Positions 1 to 17,128 of a stretch of 64,000 nt of DNA are shown piece after piece. Position 1 is the stretch's first letter, and every line of letters starts with the position of its first letter. The notes beneath the pieces are model-generated. The model searched no databases. It saw only the letters and a program-made list of their open reading frames with translations, and was not told where the DNA came from. The stretch covers positions 42,111,040-42,175,039 of the forward strand of contig OX439130.1 of the NCBI GenBank assembly GCA_949318235.1, in the 5' to 3' direction. Made by a program: the position numbers and the translations under genes. Source of the DNA: Ecdyonurus torrentis (Eukaryota; Arthropoda; Insecta; Ephemeroptera; Heptageniidae).

Positions 1-469
1 CGAGTTTTTAAAAGGTAAAAATTCTTATCGTGGTCGTGTGTACAATTTTTTTTAATGATTTTTTTTTTTACATTAATTCACATATAATGTGTACTTGTTG
101 TTTTTATACACTGTAACACACTGAAGAAAACGGTGAAAAATAATCAAAATCATAATAATAAAGTAATAGTTTATTTTTCTATAAAGACCATGGCACGGAA
201 TTGACATAAAAGTAAGAAAGTATACACTTTGTAATGTAAGAATCCATAACAAACACTAAAAATCTTAAGTATAGTTCCATGAAATATATTTCCTACAAAC
301 CTTAGCTCCATCTTTTGAGTAGTCTAACTATACATATATATATATATATATACGAATATTAAAACTCAACAGAGCAGAGAATAAGAGCTGTCAAGTCTTA
401 TAACAATGCTTTTCTTTATACCAGTCCCACGGCCTACCTAATTTGCATGCACACATATTGCAGTCAGTC

Positions 470-500
<31 letters not shown>

Positions 501-1334
501 GTATATGCTGTTGTTGATATAATTAACACGTAAAGATATGACTCAAAATATTTTATATATAATAAGAAATTTAATATTATACACTTTTTAAGAACAATTA
601 TATTTTTCTATAATACTGTTTTTATATATATATGGCATTGAAAATAATTTATGTATCTTAAAATCTTTCTTTTTTCCAAAGTGATATCAATTTTTAATCT
701 AAATATTTTAATATCTTTAAGTTTAATCTCTTGTTTCTTTAATGCTGTATATTTGTGAGTGGTGTAGTAAAGGGAACGAAAAGGGAAAAATATTAAGTTG
801 ATAAGTGACACTTGCAAAAAAAATATACATATACATGCGGCACTTTGCTGTATAATATTATATATAAAAATTAATATACGCGTTTATCAAAAACTAGAAT
901 TATAATAATATGCAAAAATATTAAGAGTAATTAAGAATAATATATCATATTTTGTTTGTTATTAAAGACAAATACAAATTTCCTTTGTAAAACTTTTATA
1001 AAAATACCTTTTCATTTTTGATGATAACGGATCTTTTAATTAATCTTATGATATAAAAATAAAAGCATAAAATTTTCAATATTATAGTACCAAAAAAATC
1101 AATGATATAAGATAGTGCTATCTTATTTTATTCATCAAAAAAGCATCTCTTCTAACTAATTAATTTAGTATAATATATATAGAAAAAAAAAAGATAAAGT
1201 ATAAAAAAAATATCAATATATGCATATTTTATTAAAAAGATTTTTAAAAGTTGATACTTAATTTCATCAATATTGTTTTTTATCTTACGTCATTTATAAT
1301 TTTTCTATCATATTTTTGAAGTTAAGTTGCATGT

Positions 1335-1337
<3 letters not shown>

Positions 1338-1404
<67 letters not shown>
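1338..1404. repeat. (TC)n microsatellite, 67 bp
   Basis: Uninterrupted TC dinucleotides; they give a poly-Ser/Leu frame that is not a gene. Confidence 0.98.
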
Positions 1405-1406
<2 letters not shown>

Positions 1407-1524
1407 ATATAAGGAAGGGTTATTCCTATGTTATAGTTGATCTCATTAATAACGTATTACCCTGGTCGGCTATAGCTCGCTGCGTGACACCGTATGTATA
1501 TTAGAGATAAGCCCAAAAACCCCA

Positions 1525-1560
1525 CCCCCCCCCAAATACCCCTTACCCCCACCCCACCCC
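1525..1560 (-). other. G-quadruplex-forming tract
   Basis: The plus strand has C runs of 9, 4, 5, 4 and 4 separated by short loops. The minus strand therefore reads GGGGTGGGGTGGGGGTAAGG with further G runs, a canonical four-tract G4 motif with loops of 1, 1 and 3 bases. It is isolated in AT-rich sequence, 120 bases right of a long (TC)n tract. Confidence 0.75.
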
Positions 1561-3011
1561 ACAACTACCTCTAAGAGATGGCGATAATATAAACCACCAC
1601 CGCGCCACTAATTATTCGTCCTTGTATGCGATACGAAAAATTTATACCATGAAAATATATACTCTCTCTCTCTCTCACCACCACCACTTATTGAATATAA
1701 TTTTTTAATAAATTCATGCAGATGGAAAAAAAATTATCGCATATTATATATTTTTTAATACTATAATAATAAGTATTCTATTTTATCATATTTAAAATAT
1801 TTTTTTTACTATAATATTTTTTATATATAAATTTTTTATCATTTTATTTTAAAGAAATTTTTAAATAAGATAAGTTGAAGAGTCTAAATTACAGTTATCA
1901 AAGTAGAAAATTGTTTTACTTCTGATTTATTTCTGTATAAAAAGACTCTTTTTAAAATAACGTAACAAGATAATATTTAATCTTAAAAAAAAAAATGTTA
2001 TTTTTAAGATGGTGACGTTCGTTTTAAAACTTTTGGAATTTATAAAATTCTCTTTTTTTTATTATTATTATTTTCTGGTATTTTACTGTCTGAAAAATTA
2101 TTTCTACTCTCACGGCGGTCGTGTCACGGAAGATTCCAAACTTTTTTTACTTTATTGCACTAAATAATCAAAATATTATAGATAGAAAATCTTATATACA
2201 TATAATATAGAATTTAAAATATTACGAAGATAATATTGTACTTTTTCTAAATGTAATTCTTTGGCATAAATTTATATAGCAGAATGAGACACTAGTATTG
2301 TTGATCTTCTTTATTTTATTATAAATTTTTTGATTAAAAAATAAAAAATAATAGTAATATTGCAGTTATTTTAGATGATTATATGCACGCATCGTTCCTG
2401 ATGTTTATTTTGAATTACACTGCAAAAATTATGTTATAAAATATTATTATTGGCATAGTTACACAACACATAATAATGTATTATAGTATCATAGGTTTAA
2501 CAGGTACTGTGTATGGATAAGTATTCGGAGAACATAAGAATATATTTTAAGAACATTCATAAAAACATCGATGATATCGGCAATGAATCGAGCAATTTTG
2601 CACATTGTATAGATATTAGCAATAACGTTACAAATAAAAATATAATAAAATTATCTAATTAGTAAAACTTACTAGAAATCATTAAAACTTTTACAAAAAA
2701 AAACAGTGTTAAAAAGGTAAACGATTACCTAAAAAATGTTACGAAAAATAAAAATACATTTTTATTATGCAAATAAAAGTATCGACATTTATAAAAAAAA
2801 TAAGGCTATCATACAATATACACCCTATATAAATATATATTTGGTTATATATAGTGTGAAAATATGTTTGGCTGATATCCAAAGTAACAAAATAAAAAAA
2901 ATAGATATTCAACATCAACGACTATAACACAGCAAGTGAGTGAGCATTGGACGTTCCTACGTTAGTCTTACAGGAGAGTTAATCGGGCTGGAAGACCGCG
3001 CGCGAGTAAAA

Positions 3012-3628
3012 ATGGTGCCAGGTATCTTTTGCCATTATGGTCCTTATCAGAAAGACCCATTTGCCTGCCTTGCTTGCCTAGCTATACTGTAGCTTGGCTA
3101 AACTATCACATATATACATACACATACATATATATACTGTATATATACATACAACTAGCCGACGACTTTTATATACCACGTTAGAGAAAAATATCGTTAC
3201 TTTTCTGATAATTCTGGCAATAATTTGTAGACATGTCTGCTTTATGGACCTGGGTGTAAAACTTTTTTTTTATATAAATATATATCAAAAAAACGCGCAA
3301 TTTTTTTTTCTTTATCCTTATATGGTAGCTTCAAATTTGCCAGTAAATGACTTAACTGTAAGAGAGATAGGGAGATTTTTCAGTAATTTTGATGCCAAAA
3401 TACACAAGAATAAGAATGAATTATGTGTGATGGAGGTATATACAGTATATTTTAAGATTAACTTGTTACTTTGTGAAATATATTGTGATATTATTGATTG
3501 AAATATTGATAGTAATTTATTTATTTATTATTTTTATTTTTGCCATTAAACTTTTTTTAATTAACAATTAAAAACAGGCACACAAAATGTTGCAGGAAAT
3601 CATTGTAACTGAAAATGATATAAAATAA
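3012..3628 (+). CDS. candidate three-exon gene for a 55-residue protein, function unknown
   Basis: Exon 1 coding part is 3012-3021 (AAAAATGGTGCCAG, donor GTATCT, phase 1). Exon 2 is 3329-3435 (acceptor after TTTATCCTTATATGGTAG, donor GGAG|GTATAT). Exon 3 is 3578-3628 (acceptor AAAAACAG, stop TAA). Phases join as 1 then 0 and give MVPASNLPVNDLTVREIGRF, then FSNFDAKIHKNKNELCVME and AHKMLQEIIVTENDIK. The middle exon is markedly more protein-like than the low-complexity ORFs around it. The putative 5' UTR (about 2937-3011) is GC-richer (CCGCGCGCGAG) than its surroundings. ATTAAA at about 3658 could be a poly(A) signal. I recognise no family. GT and AG are common here, so chance is possible. Confidence 0.3.
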
Positions 3629-3960
3629 TTAAAATTCATCGACTATGCTTCATGAGAAATTAAAACAAAAAAACTAATTTGTATGTTCAGAAATCACTCA
3701 TTTAAATAATTATTACTAAATTTTTAATGATAGAAATTATATTTTAAAATTTCAAAATTTTCCAAAGATAACAATTAATAGAGCCATAAAATCATACATT
3801 TTGAGTTAAAATTGATATACAAATGCTGGCAGCATTTAAAATAGGTGAAAATTAAAGTATGTGTGTGGGGAGAGCATTTTTTAAGTAATAATATAATAGT
3901 AGCGTACTTTATTCCTTAGAAGCCGCATAAAGAGAGGGCGTGTCGCGCTGAAATTTAAAT

Positions 3961-3964
<4 letters not shown>

Positions 3965-3994
<30 letters not shown>
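3965..3994. repeat. poly-A, 30 bp
   Basis: Uninterrupted A run after ATTTAAATATTT. The next 500 bases are AT-rich with T22 at 4239-4260 and nothing else recognised. Confidence 0.95.
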
Positions 3995-3996
<2 letters not shown>

Positions 3997-4549
3997 TCGA
4001 TACATCACACTTCTCACGCAACTAAGAGGATGCAAGATAAGAAAAATAAACTTCTAAATACAGATCGTAGAGTAAGATTTAATAATATTTTTCAAAGTGA
4101 TTATACAAACGAATAAAAATTTTAATATTACTGCATGGTATAATAATAATAACACGTCTTTTTTTTTTCACTGTGAAAAAATATTACCATGCAAAAAAAA
4201 AGTATAATAAATTATTTTATGCATTATATAATCAGCACTTTTTTTTTTTTTTTTTTTTTTACAAAAAGTGTGATATAGCAATTTAAAGTTGATTTGTTAT
4301 GCAAACATGTACTTGTACAGTAGAGTGTTATGTTTATTTATCAAGCACTTCTCAGAATATAAAATAAAGCGATCAATGTGTGTGTGCGGGTGCAAAAAAC
4401 TTAACTATCGCATGGAGAGAAAAAAATTATTTTGGCAAATATCGAAGAAATCGAAGATTTTATCATTAATATTTTTATTTTATTATGCAAGCAATGAACA
4501 TAGTCATTTTTATATTTATATATGAAGAGGAGAAGGAGAGAGAAGGGAG

Positions 4550-4693
4550 ATGAGTCAGTACCAACCAGTACATACATTATTGCACGACAATAATTATGAT
4601 GACTCAATCAACGACATTCCCTGCATGACTTGCGAGCAGCGATTTAGAAAACGATTGTTAAGCTGGACACACAGAAGAAGGAAATATAATAAA
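4550..4693 (+). CDS. possible first coding exon, unidentified
   Basis: A purine-rich leader (GAAGAGGAGAAGGAGAGAG) precedes an ATG that opens MSQYQPVHTLLHDNNYDDSI and continues NDIPCMTCEQRFRKRLLSWT HRRRKYNK. The 48 codons have balanced composition, unlike neighbouring AT-rich frames, and are followed by AAA|GTAATT, an acceptable donor. No downstream exon was found that clearly continues it, and no family is recognised. An open frame by chance is a real alternative. Confidence 0.18.
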
Positions 4694-5404
4694 GTAATTT
4701 TGAAATTACCATTTTATTATTATTTTTTGAAACAACCATGGACTCTTAATGCTTAATGCTGCTATTTTTTCATGACAGCATATTGACAACCATATTTCAG
4801 AGATGCCATATTGCTGTTACATAACCTCATTTATTTAATTAAAACAAAAACTATTGTGACTTCTTGAAACTGAGTCCACTTTCTATTGGTCCCAATCAGT
4901 CTGCAAATTTGAGAAAAATGCTAATTTTAAAATTATTTTTTATTTTTGAAATAAATGAGAAGAAATCTCAACGTCTCCTGTGCCAGACGTGTTGCACCAT
5001 CTCAAAGATGGCTACTGCGCGCAACTTTTTGTGCAAAGGGTTTCAAAATTTTATGTCAATAGATTTTTATTTTAAGTCGCAAAATATTAAAAATATTGCA
5101 GCAATAAAAATACGAAACCATTCATTTTTATAGCATCATGTGAAACAGACCATATAATAATATACAATATTTATTTAAGAATCATATAAATCATATTTTA
5201 TAACACAAGATGGGTATTTGTTAATTATTTGATTGGTTTATTTCATTAAGTATGTTAGCTAACAATATATATTATATTTATATAAATCCTAATTTTACAC
5301 AAAGACAAAAAAAAAAAAAAAAAAAAAAGGGAAGAAAATATATATAAAAAAGAAGATGAAACATGCAAAGGTAATGGGAGGTAATGGGGGTGATGAAAAA
5401 TTAG

Positions 5405-5480
5405 AGACACGCGCTACTTCCGCCGTCACTTGATTGTTCATGTCAAAACGCGCCAAATTTTATCATCTGAATACCAACCG
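5405..5480. promoter_or_regulatory. GC-richer island with E2F and ETS consensus sites
   Basis: GCGCCAAA at 5450-5457 (TTTGGCGC on the other strand) is a full E2F site. ACTTCCG at 5416-5422 (CGGAAGT on the other strand) is an ETS core. Both lie in a CpG-containing patch within AT-rich DNA, the composition of a housekeeping or cell-cycle promoter. No confident coding exon was found on either side. Confidence 0.3.
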
Positions 5481-5888
5481 TCCATTTCGTCAACAAATAA
5501 TTAATTACCTAGGAAAAAAAAAACTATAAATTTAGAACTATCATTTCTATCTCTACTATCAAACAGGTGATTTTTTGTTAAATTAAATTGAAAATATCCA
5601 AATGTTAGATTTCTTTCTATACTCTAAAATATTTGATTGTAATCAAATGACAGAACTTCAAATTTTTTTTTTATTAATAATATAACAAATTAAATATAAT
5701 AAATCATATACACAATTTATGATCTTAGTAATATGCAGAGGCTGTATAAATTTTTTTAATCTAAAAGATTAAGAATTATAAAGTAAGTAAAAATATATTG
5801 TTTTGGTGTTAGAAATCGACCTCCTGGTGATAAAAAGTTATTATTTTACACATTGGCATGTCAAATCAACATCATCAATATTAACCAT

Positions 5889-9575
<3,687 letters not shown>

Positions 9576-9655
9576 AAAATAAAAATAATAACAGAGAAGA
9601 GAAAAAAATATTATTATCTTAACTACTTTTTCACACATTATCCGGTTTCTAGATA

Positions 9656-11311
9656 GAGCAGAAAAATTTAAACTCTCATCTTTTCTCTCTCTAAGTATAT
9701 ACACATTACGATATTATTATATTAAAACAAAAATTAACAAACCACACCCAAAAAATAAAGAGAAAAAAATTCATATAAAAATATTTTTATATGAAATATT
9801 AAAAAAAATATTACGTCATTACTATTACCTTACGGTATTTATAAAAATGTTTATTAAATTTTTTTATTTCCTGAGACGATAAAAAAATCTTATGTTTTTT
9901 TTTTAATAAAAAAAGGAAATTTGTTTAGTACTTTATGATTTCTTTTTATAATTATTATTTTTATATATATATATATATATGTAGAGTATATTATATAATG
10001 TAGTTTTAATGTAATTTTTTTACGATATTAAAATGTCTTATTTGTTGATTTATGAAGACTTTATGTGATTTATTTTACAGTATTATGACAAAATCCTACG
10101 GAATACTACGTATATTTATATCCAGGTAAATCATTAATAATAATATGATGTGAGCGAGGCGAATGAATTGGCTAATCGAGAAATATACAATTTCTTATAA
10201 TATTGCATTTTGTTGCATCAGGATATGATGAGCATCAATCCATGGTACGGGATTTTCTAATTAATTGTTGCTGCTAATCTGATATTTAAATCTGATGGTG
10301 ATTACAAGCACTAAAAGCAGTATCGAAGGTATATTATAAATTTTTACCTTTTTTTTTTAAAAATAATTATAGAGTATGTATTTAAAAGAAACTTACATAA
10401 AATACGTTTTTATCAGTAGTTTTATAAATTGCACATAATAGCATTTTTAAATTTTGGAAAATGATATAGATTTTATAATAAAATGTTTATTTTTATAATC
10501 ATAGTACATTTAGTTTACTATTTTATTAATCACCAGAAAATTTCATTTTCTTTTAAAGTTTGCCCATACAATACTTCTTAATCCCAAAACTCAATGTATT
10601 ATTCCCAAAAACAAATAAATAAACATCTCAATCAACACGAAAAAAAAAAAGTTAAAAATATTCTTAAAACGTTCAACCAAAAACTACTGTATTAAAAAAA
10701 ATAGAATGATATATCTCACTCGTGTTTCTAAAGGAACGTGAAAAGAATAATATATTTTTAAAAAAGCACACGTCATTATTTATACAAAGAAAAAAAAATT
10801 TTGAAGTTCAATTTCTTGTGTGTTGATTTCAAAATTCATTCAGGTCCATACAGGAAATAAAGTAAATATCATCCATCAACACGACACCATATTATGATGA
10901 CTCCTATATGATACATTTTCAATGAGCTCAATGTCATCTATATAATTCTCGCACCTCCGCGTGCCTTCATAAATATAATACAATGTATTTAATTATATTA
11001 ACTGCAATAATGTACAGAGTAGGAGGATGTTTATACTTAACTGTTAACATGCAACATATTGTTCTCGTGTCATTTGTTAATTTTATGTATATAATATATA
11101 GATATATTTTTTTATGTAATGTTATTTTATACAGAGGTATAATTATAACAAATGTAAGTTATGTGTTATAATAACGACCAACATGAGAATTTTAATACAG
11201 GTTTATTAATTTCATTATGGTGCAGTTACACGTTATATATGAAAATTATATGCATTTTCTTTTCTTGTAAAATTATACGAAAATTAATGAATTTCATTTA
11301 TTTTTTAATCA
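9656..11311. other. AT-rich non-coding stretch
   Basis: Anonymous sequence after the (GA)n tract at 9545-9572, with a short (TA)n at about 9963-9980. A 62-codon frame at 10983-11171 is low-complexity and not considered a gene. Confidence 0.65.
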
Positions 11312-11655
11312 TTAAAGGAATAGACCAGAGAAAAACATAAGCATTTATATCACAAAACACTTGATGGGATTTACATAAATAACATTAGTTTGTCTCAAAA
11401 CCCAACAGTAGCCCCATAGCAGTGATCAGAAAATTTGATTTATGCAACCCGCACAACATTTTCATACTATTTTTTGCATGTTTCTGACGTCATAAACATG
11501 AATTTTCACGCAAATTGCATACTTTACAGTTTTTTCACGCTCTTTCGTAGGGCTACATTAACATTCTGGTAAAAAATTTCATCAGTTTTGAAGATCCCAT
11601 TTCGTGTTTATTCATTAAAAAGCACATGTTGTTTTATGTGGTCTATGGCTTTAAT
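11312..11655. mobile_element. MITE-like element, TTAAAG ends, copy 1
   Basis: A ~344-bp unit nearly identical to 58529-58874. Its ends are inverted: TTAAAGGAATAGACCA at the left and TTAAAGCCATAGACCA as the reverse complement of the right. TTAA at both edges fits a piggyBac-type TTAA target, and a TA target (Tc1/mariner type) is equally possible. There is no ORF of note, so it is non-autonomous. The similarity to copy 2 starts and stops at the TTAAAG ends. Confidence 0.85.
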
Positions 11656-11828
11656 AATGTTATTTAATTGTGTGTTTATATATATTATGCATGTAACCAG
11701 CATTAATTGTATTATATAAGTTACTGAGCTATTCGATGTTTTAATTATGATAAACTAGATATATACACAATTCAAAAATGTAATTTGCATCGTTTTAAGT
11801 ATCATTCATTTATAGCTACCAGAAAATG

Positions 11829-11830
<2 letters not shown>

Positions 11831-11864
<34 letters not shown>
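11831..11864. repeat. poly-A, 34 bp
   Basis: Uninterrupted A run about 175 bases right of the first TTAAAG element. Confidence 0.95.
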
Positions 11865-11866
<2 letters not shown>

Positions 11867-12329
11867 AGACGACTTTTTTTTATATGATTATAGTAAAGTA
11901 AATTGTTGGTCGGAGAATCTCAAAGAAAAATGAAATTCCCACACATTTTTATAAAAGACACATTGGTTTTGCATGCTTGAATATGAATAATAATAAAACA
12001 AATCATCCATAATTTAAAAAATATAATACATTACATAAATTCAATACAAAAAATATAAGACATTTCTATATAATATATTTATAACATTTGTAAATAAAAT
12101 AATATATTTATAAATGAAAATGTATATTATATTGTATTGTTTAATGTTATCTATATTATTAAATAGCTTTTCATGAATATAAAAGATTGATGTATATTAA
12201 AATTAAAATCATATTTTACTTCCTTTTTAGTTAAAAATAAGTTATAATAATATATGGATAGGAGGATATTAGAATGCATAAACAAGATATGTTTTCAGTT
12301 TTCGTATTTATATGTATATATTATTTTGT

Positions 12330-12332
<3 letters not shown>

Positions 12333-12400
<68 letters not shown>
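12333..12400. repeat. (TC)n microsatellite, 68 bp
   Basis: Perfect dinucleotide; frames on both strands through it are artefacts. Confidence 0.98.
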
Positions 12401-12405
<5 letters not shown>

Positions 12406-12778
12406 ATAATATAAATGTTGATTTGATTTCAAGTAGAGATGTCACACTCACTATATTGCAAACACTAAAAAGAGAGATGGAAAGAGGGAAGGGGGAGAGG
12501 GTGTACGGAAGTGTCCGGAAATAGGATAGGCAACGTTCGTTTTGCTTATTCATATATATAGTGAAAATATCAGTACACAAAAACGAGAGAGAGAGAGAGA
12601 GAGAAAGAGAACATTTTGTTACATTTTTGATATAAGAGTTTGTTTGACGGAGCAGAAATAATCAGTATATGAATTTATTTTCATCTTTTTCTCTTTATAC
12701 TGATGCTTTTTCCCTGACGTCGAATATAACGTGAAATCTTTTAATATTCCAACTGTGTATTTTCTCTACTGATGTATA

Positions 12779-12899
<121 letters not shown>

Positions 12900-13882
12900 A
12901 TTCAAGTGTAAGAGAAATTTTCATCTCTTATAAACAAAAAACCCTATTTACGTCAGGAAATAAAATTTTCATATTGTAAATGCTTTTTCTTTACAGTATT
13001 AATATTTTAAAATGTATAAGGAACTATATGACTTGTATGTTGATTATATAGTTTTATCTTCTTTTTGTGAAATGTTAAGGAAATCTATATAATATTTCAT
13101 ATAGAAATTCAATTATTTATATGAATATAATATACGACGTTTAACAATTCAGTTTTTTTTTTAATAAATGATGAAAGGTGTTAATATCTTTTACTGAGTC
13201 ATGATTATATTTACCATATCGTCAATGTGATTGATATAACTTAGGTGCAGAATCAATTGAAACGTCAGATATTTGTGTTCAACTTTTGCTATGAGATCAT
13301 AATAATTAAAAATATTAAATTACCTAATTGTGTAATTTTTTAATACTTTGAACCTGTGATGCTTATTTTGACTGAAATTCATTGAGCACCATAAGAGAAA
13401 TAAAGAAAGTTCGTACACTTTTTAATATGTTGCCATCTTTCACCTCATAAAATCAGAAGAACATTATGTGTATATGAATTTAAAATTCAATCGAATTTTA
13501 TATTACATTATATAAGATAAACAAAACAATATAAACATACAAACTATATACATGTACATATAAAATAAAGAGAAAATAAATGAAGTAGTAAAAGATGACG
13601 AAGTAAATATTTTAAGCTAAAATTTCATTTCCTTTGAGTCGACTTGTTGATAACGAGATGTTACTTTGAGAGAGTAAAAAAAGAGAAAAGTAGAGGGGAT
13701 GATATTGTGTAACAAAAGTGGTCCACAATAGTGGGGGGGGGGGGGGGGGCACACGACATCATAGTATACCCCTCTCAATTTCACCCTACCCTCAAGCTAT
13801 CCCACGGCTACTATATGTGACATAACATTAGAAATGTGAAAAATGGGATACGGATATTAATTCATAGTCACACACCTCTCTC

Positions 13883-13933
<51 letters not shown>

Positions 13934-14748
13934 GACCCTCTAGTTAACCCTCTAATCGCGTTTATTGTATTTTATATTATATAGTATATATATAATATTG
14001 GCTTTGATTTATAATGTGCTAACGTATTTTTGTATTGATTTTGATCAAAATTTAATTATTTAGTGTATATATACAACAAAACTATAATAAATAAACCTGC
14101 TTTCATTTTTTAGTTTCACGAACGCATAGGCTCAGATTTTGTGATCTGTGATCTTTAATATATCTAAACGAGATTGATGTAGCTTGGAGATTAAAAATAT
14201 AATATTTTTTAACTAAACTTATGACTAAAATATTTTTTCATATTTGTAATTTTAATTATTATTAGCAGTTGTTGCAAAAAAATTTAAACACTAATAATAA
14301 TAATAATAATTAAGTAATGATCATTACCTGCAAATCCAAGTAAATATTAGATCAACTGCGCGATTACCATTTAAAATAAAGTTAATTTTTAAGCAAGTTT
14401 GCGACAGACACTTAAAATTAATTCCGATATAAATCTCCCGCCAAAACGTATTTAATAATATTAATCAAATTTAGAGCCATATTATAATAAAACAAAATAT
14501 TTTTCACCAGCAAGAGAACATAAATTTCAATGTAACACACTTGCTTAAATATTACAATTAAATTGAGATTAAAAGTCGTATTCACTCACACACACACACA
14601 CACTTACACGAAGGAAAAAAAAAATTAGTTAAGATGATTAATCAAGACTGAAAAATAGATTATAAACTCATGACTCTAAAATATTATCTAAATTTAAGAT
14701 CAAAAATAATAAAAAATATTTCATGATTTTTGTGACCTTCTCAAATTT

Positions 14749-14750
<2 letters not shown>
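12900..14750. other. AT-rich non-coding stretch
   Basis: Holds G17 (13733-13749), (CT)n (13886-13930) and (CA)n (about 14585-14603). No coding signal. Confidence 0.7.

Positions 14751-14840
<90 letters not shown>
14751..14840. repeat. (TA)n microsatellite, 90 bp
   Basis: Perfect TA dinucleotides. Confidence 0.98.
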
Positions 14841-14845
<5 letters not shown>

Positions 14846-15535
14846 CTCTCATGTATATATAGTCAATTTAATTTATATATATTTTCGTATATCAAAAAAC
14901 AATCACATCACAAATCTATCATAATATATGAAGTAAGTAAAAAAATATTTATATAAAAGATTAGGAGTCGAAGACAACAATTTCAACTTTACTAAAATTT
15001 ATAAGCTTTATCTTCAAGTACAAACATAAAATCACTGACCCGGAAAGACGAGAAAAAAAAATTGTATATTATATATATATATATATAAAAGATAATAATA
15101 AAAAAATAAACACTTGGATATATTATTTGAGCTAATGAAAATTTGTTTGAACTATACAGATGAATTTAATACATAAAGAAAAAGATAGATTACAGAATAA
15201 AAAATTTATTACATTTTTTTTTCTTGTATATATCCCCACACTTATAATATTATATTTTTAAAAGATAGCAATTTTTGATTTAAGTAAATAAATGTTTAAC
15301 CTTTGGAACACCTTATTCTTCTTTATTATTATTATTATTATTATTTAAAGAAAGGTATATTATAATCTTTTTAGGTATATTTTTTTTCTATTTGTTTTAC
15401 AGATTAATAGTTATAACTTTTTAAATAAGAAGAAGTATACTATTATATATAAAAAAAAGAGGAGAAAAATTAATTTAGAAGACGTGGAAATACGCGAAAT
15501 CTTGATAAAAATGAACGCTTTACGTCTGGGGGGTG

Positions 15536-15538
<3 letters not shown>

Positions 15539-15603
<65 letters not shown>
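15539..15603. repeat. (GA)n microsatellite, 65 bp
   Basis: Perfect GA dinucleotides in a locally GC-richer context (TCTGGGGGGTGCAC before, GGGGAGCCCCACC after). Confidence 0.98.
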
Positions 15604-16472
<869 letters not shown>

Positions 16473-16726
16473 GAGCATGGGCAAAGCTAAACGACTTTTA
16501 TCTCTCGGCGGGCGCTTATATACTTGGCGTTATACTCACTCAGCACAAAACTAACGCCTTAACTGCATCAGTTTGTTTGTTAAACGTGCAACCTTATGAA
16601 ACTCCCACCGAAGGTGATGTATACTCGATATGCATAATAATAAACAATACCTCATAATATAACGCCTCCACTTTATATGATAATAATAACCATATAAACC
16701 AAGTAAATAGATTTTTGATTTACGTG

Positions 16727-16758
<32 letters not shown>

Positions 16759-17077
16759 TACACTCTTTTTTCTCTTTTTGCATAATATTATTTACATTTT
16801 TTTAATGTTATTTGAAACAATAAGAAGGTGTGAGCATATATATGGGAAATTATATTATAATATATATTTTTTCAAAGTAATAATTTTTATATTATAGATT
16901 GTTAAGATAACAATTTTTATATATAAATTGAAATTTAAGTATAATACCGTTAAATATTTAAAAGAATTTTTAATACGTTATTAAAGCTTGTGTAATTATT
17001 TTTTATATAAAGAGAGAAGGAGGAGGGATGAATTAATTTTATGTGATCTCGTCGTCTTATATTTTTCATCGCTAAAA

Positions 17078-17082
<5 letters not shown>

Positions 17083-17125
<43 letters not shown>
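17083..17125. repeat. (GA)n microsatellite, ~43 bp
   Basis: Perfect dinucleotide. The following 3 kb to 20240 is AT-rich, with a (CT)n at about 18330-18349, A39 at 18927-18965 and the E-box island, and no recognised gene. Confidence 0.97.

Positions 17126-17128
<3 letters not shown>

Larger units (their letters stand above)
1..2936. other. AT-rich non-coding stretch
   Basis: No recognisable gene. It holds T28 at 473-500, (TC)n at 1338-1404, the C-rich tract and otherwise anonymous AT-rich sequence. Confidence 0.7.

Noticed and set aside
3094..3501. Single 135-codon frame on the plus strand
   Set aside because: Its first half is low-complexity Ile/Tyr/His from TA/CA repeats; only the 3329-3435 part looks coding, and it is better read as a spliced exon.
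4980..5133. AAGATGGCTACTGCGCGC as a YY1-type start codon of a short gene
   Set aside because: The frame (MATARNFLCKGF...) turns AT-rich and low-complexity at once, with no convincing donor.
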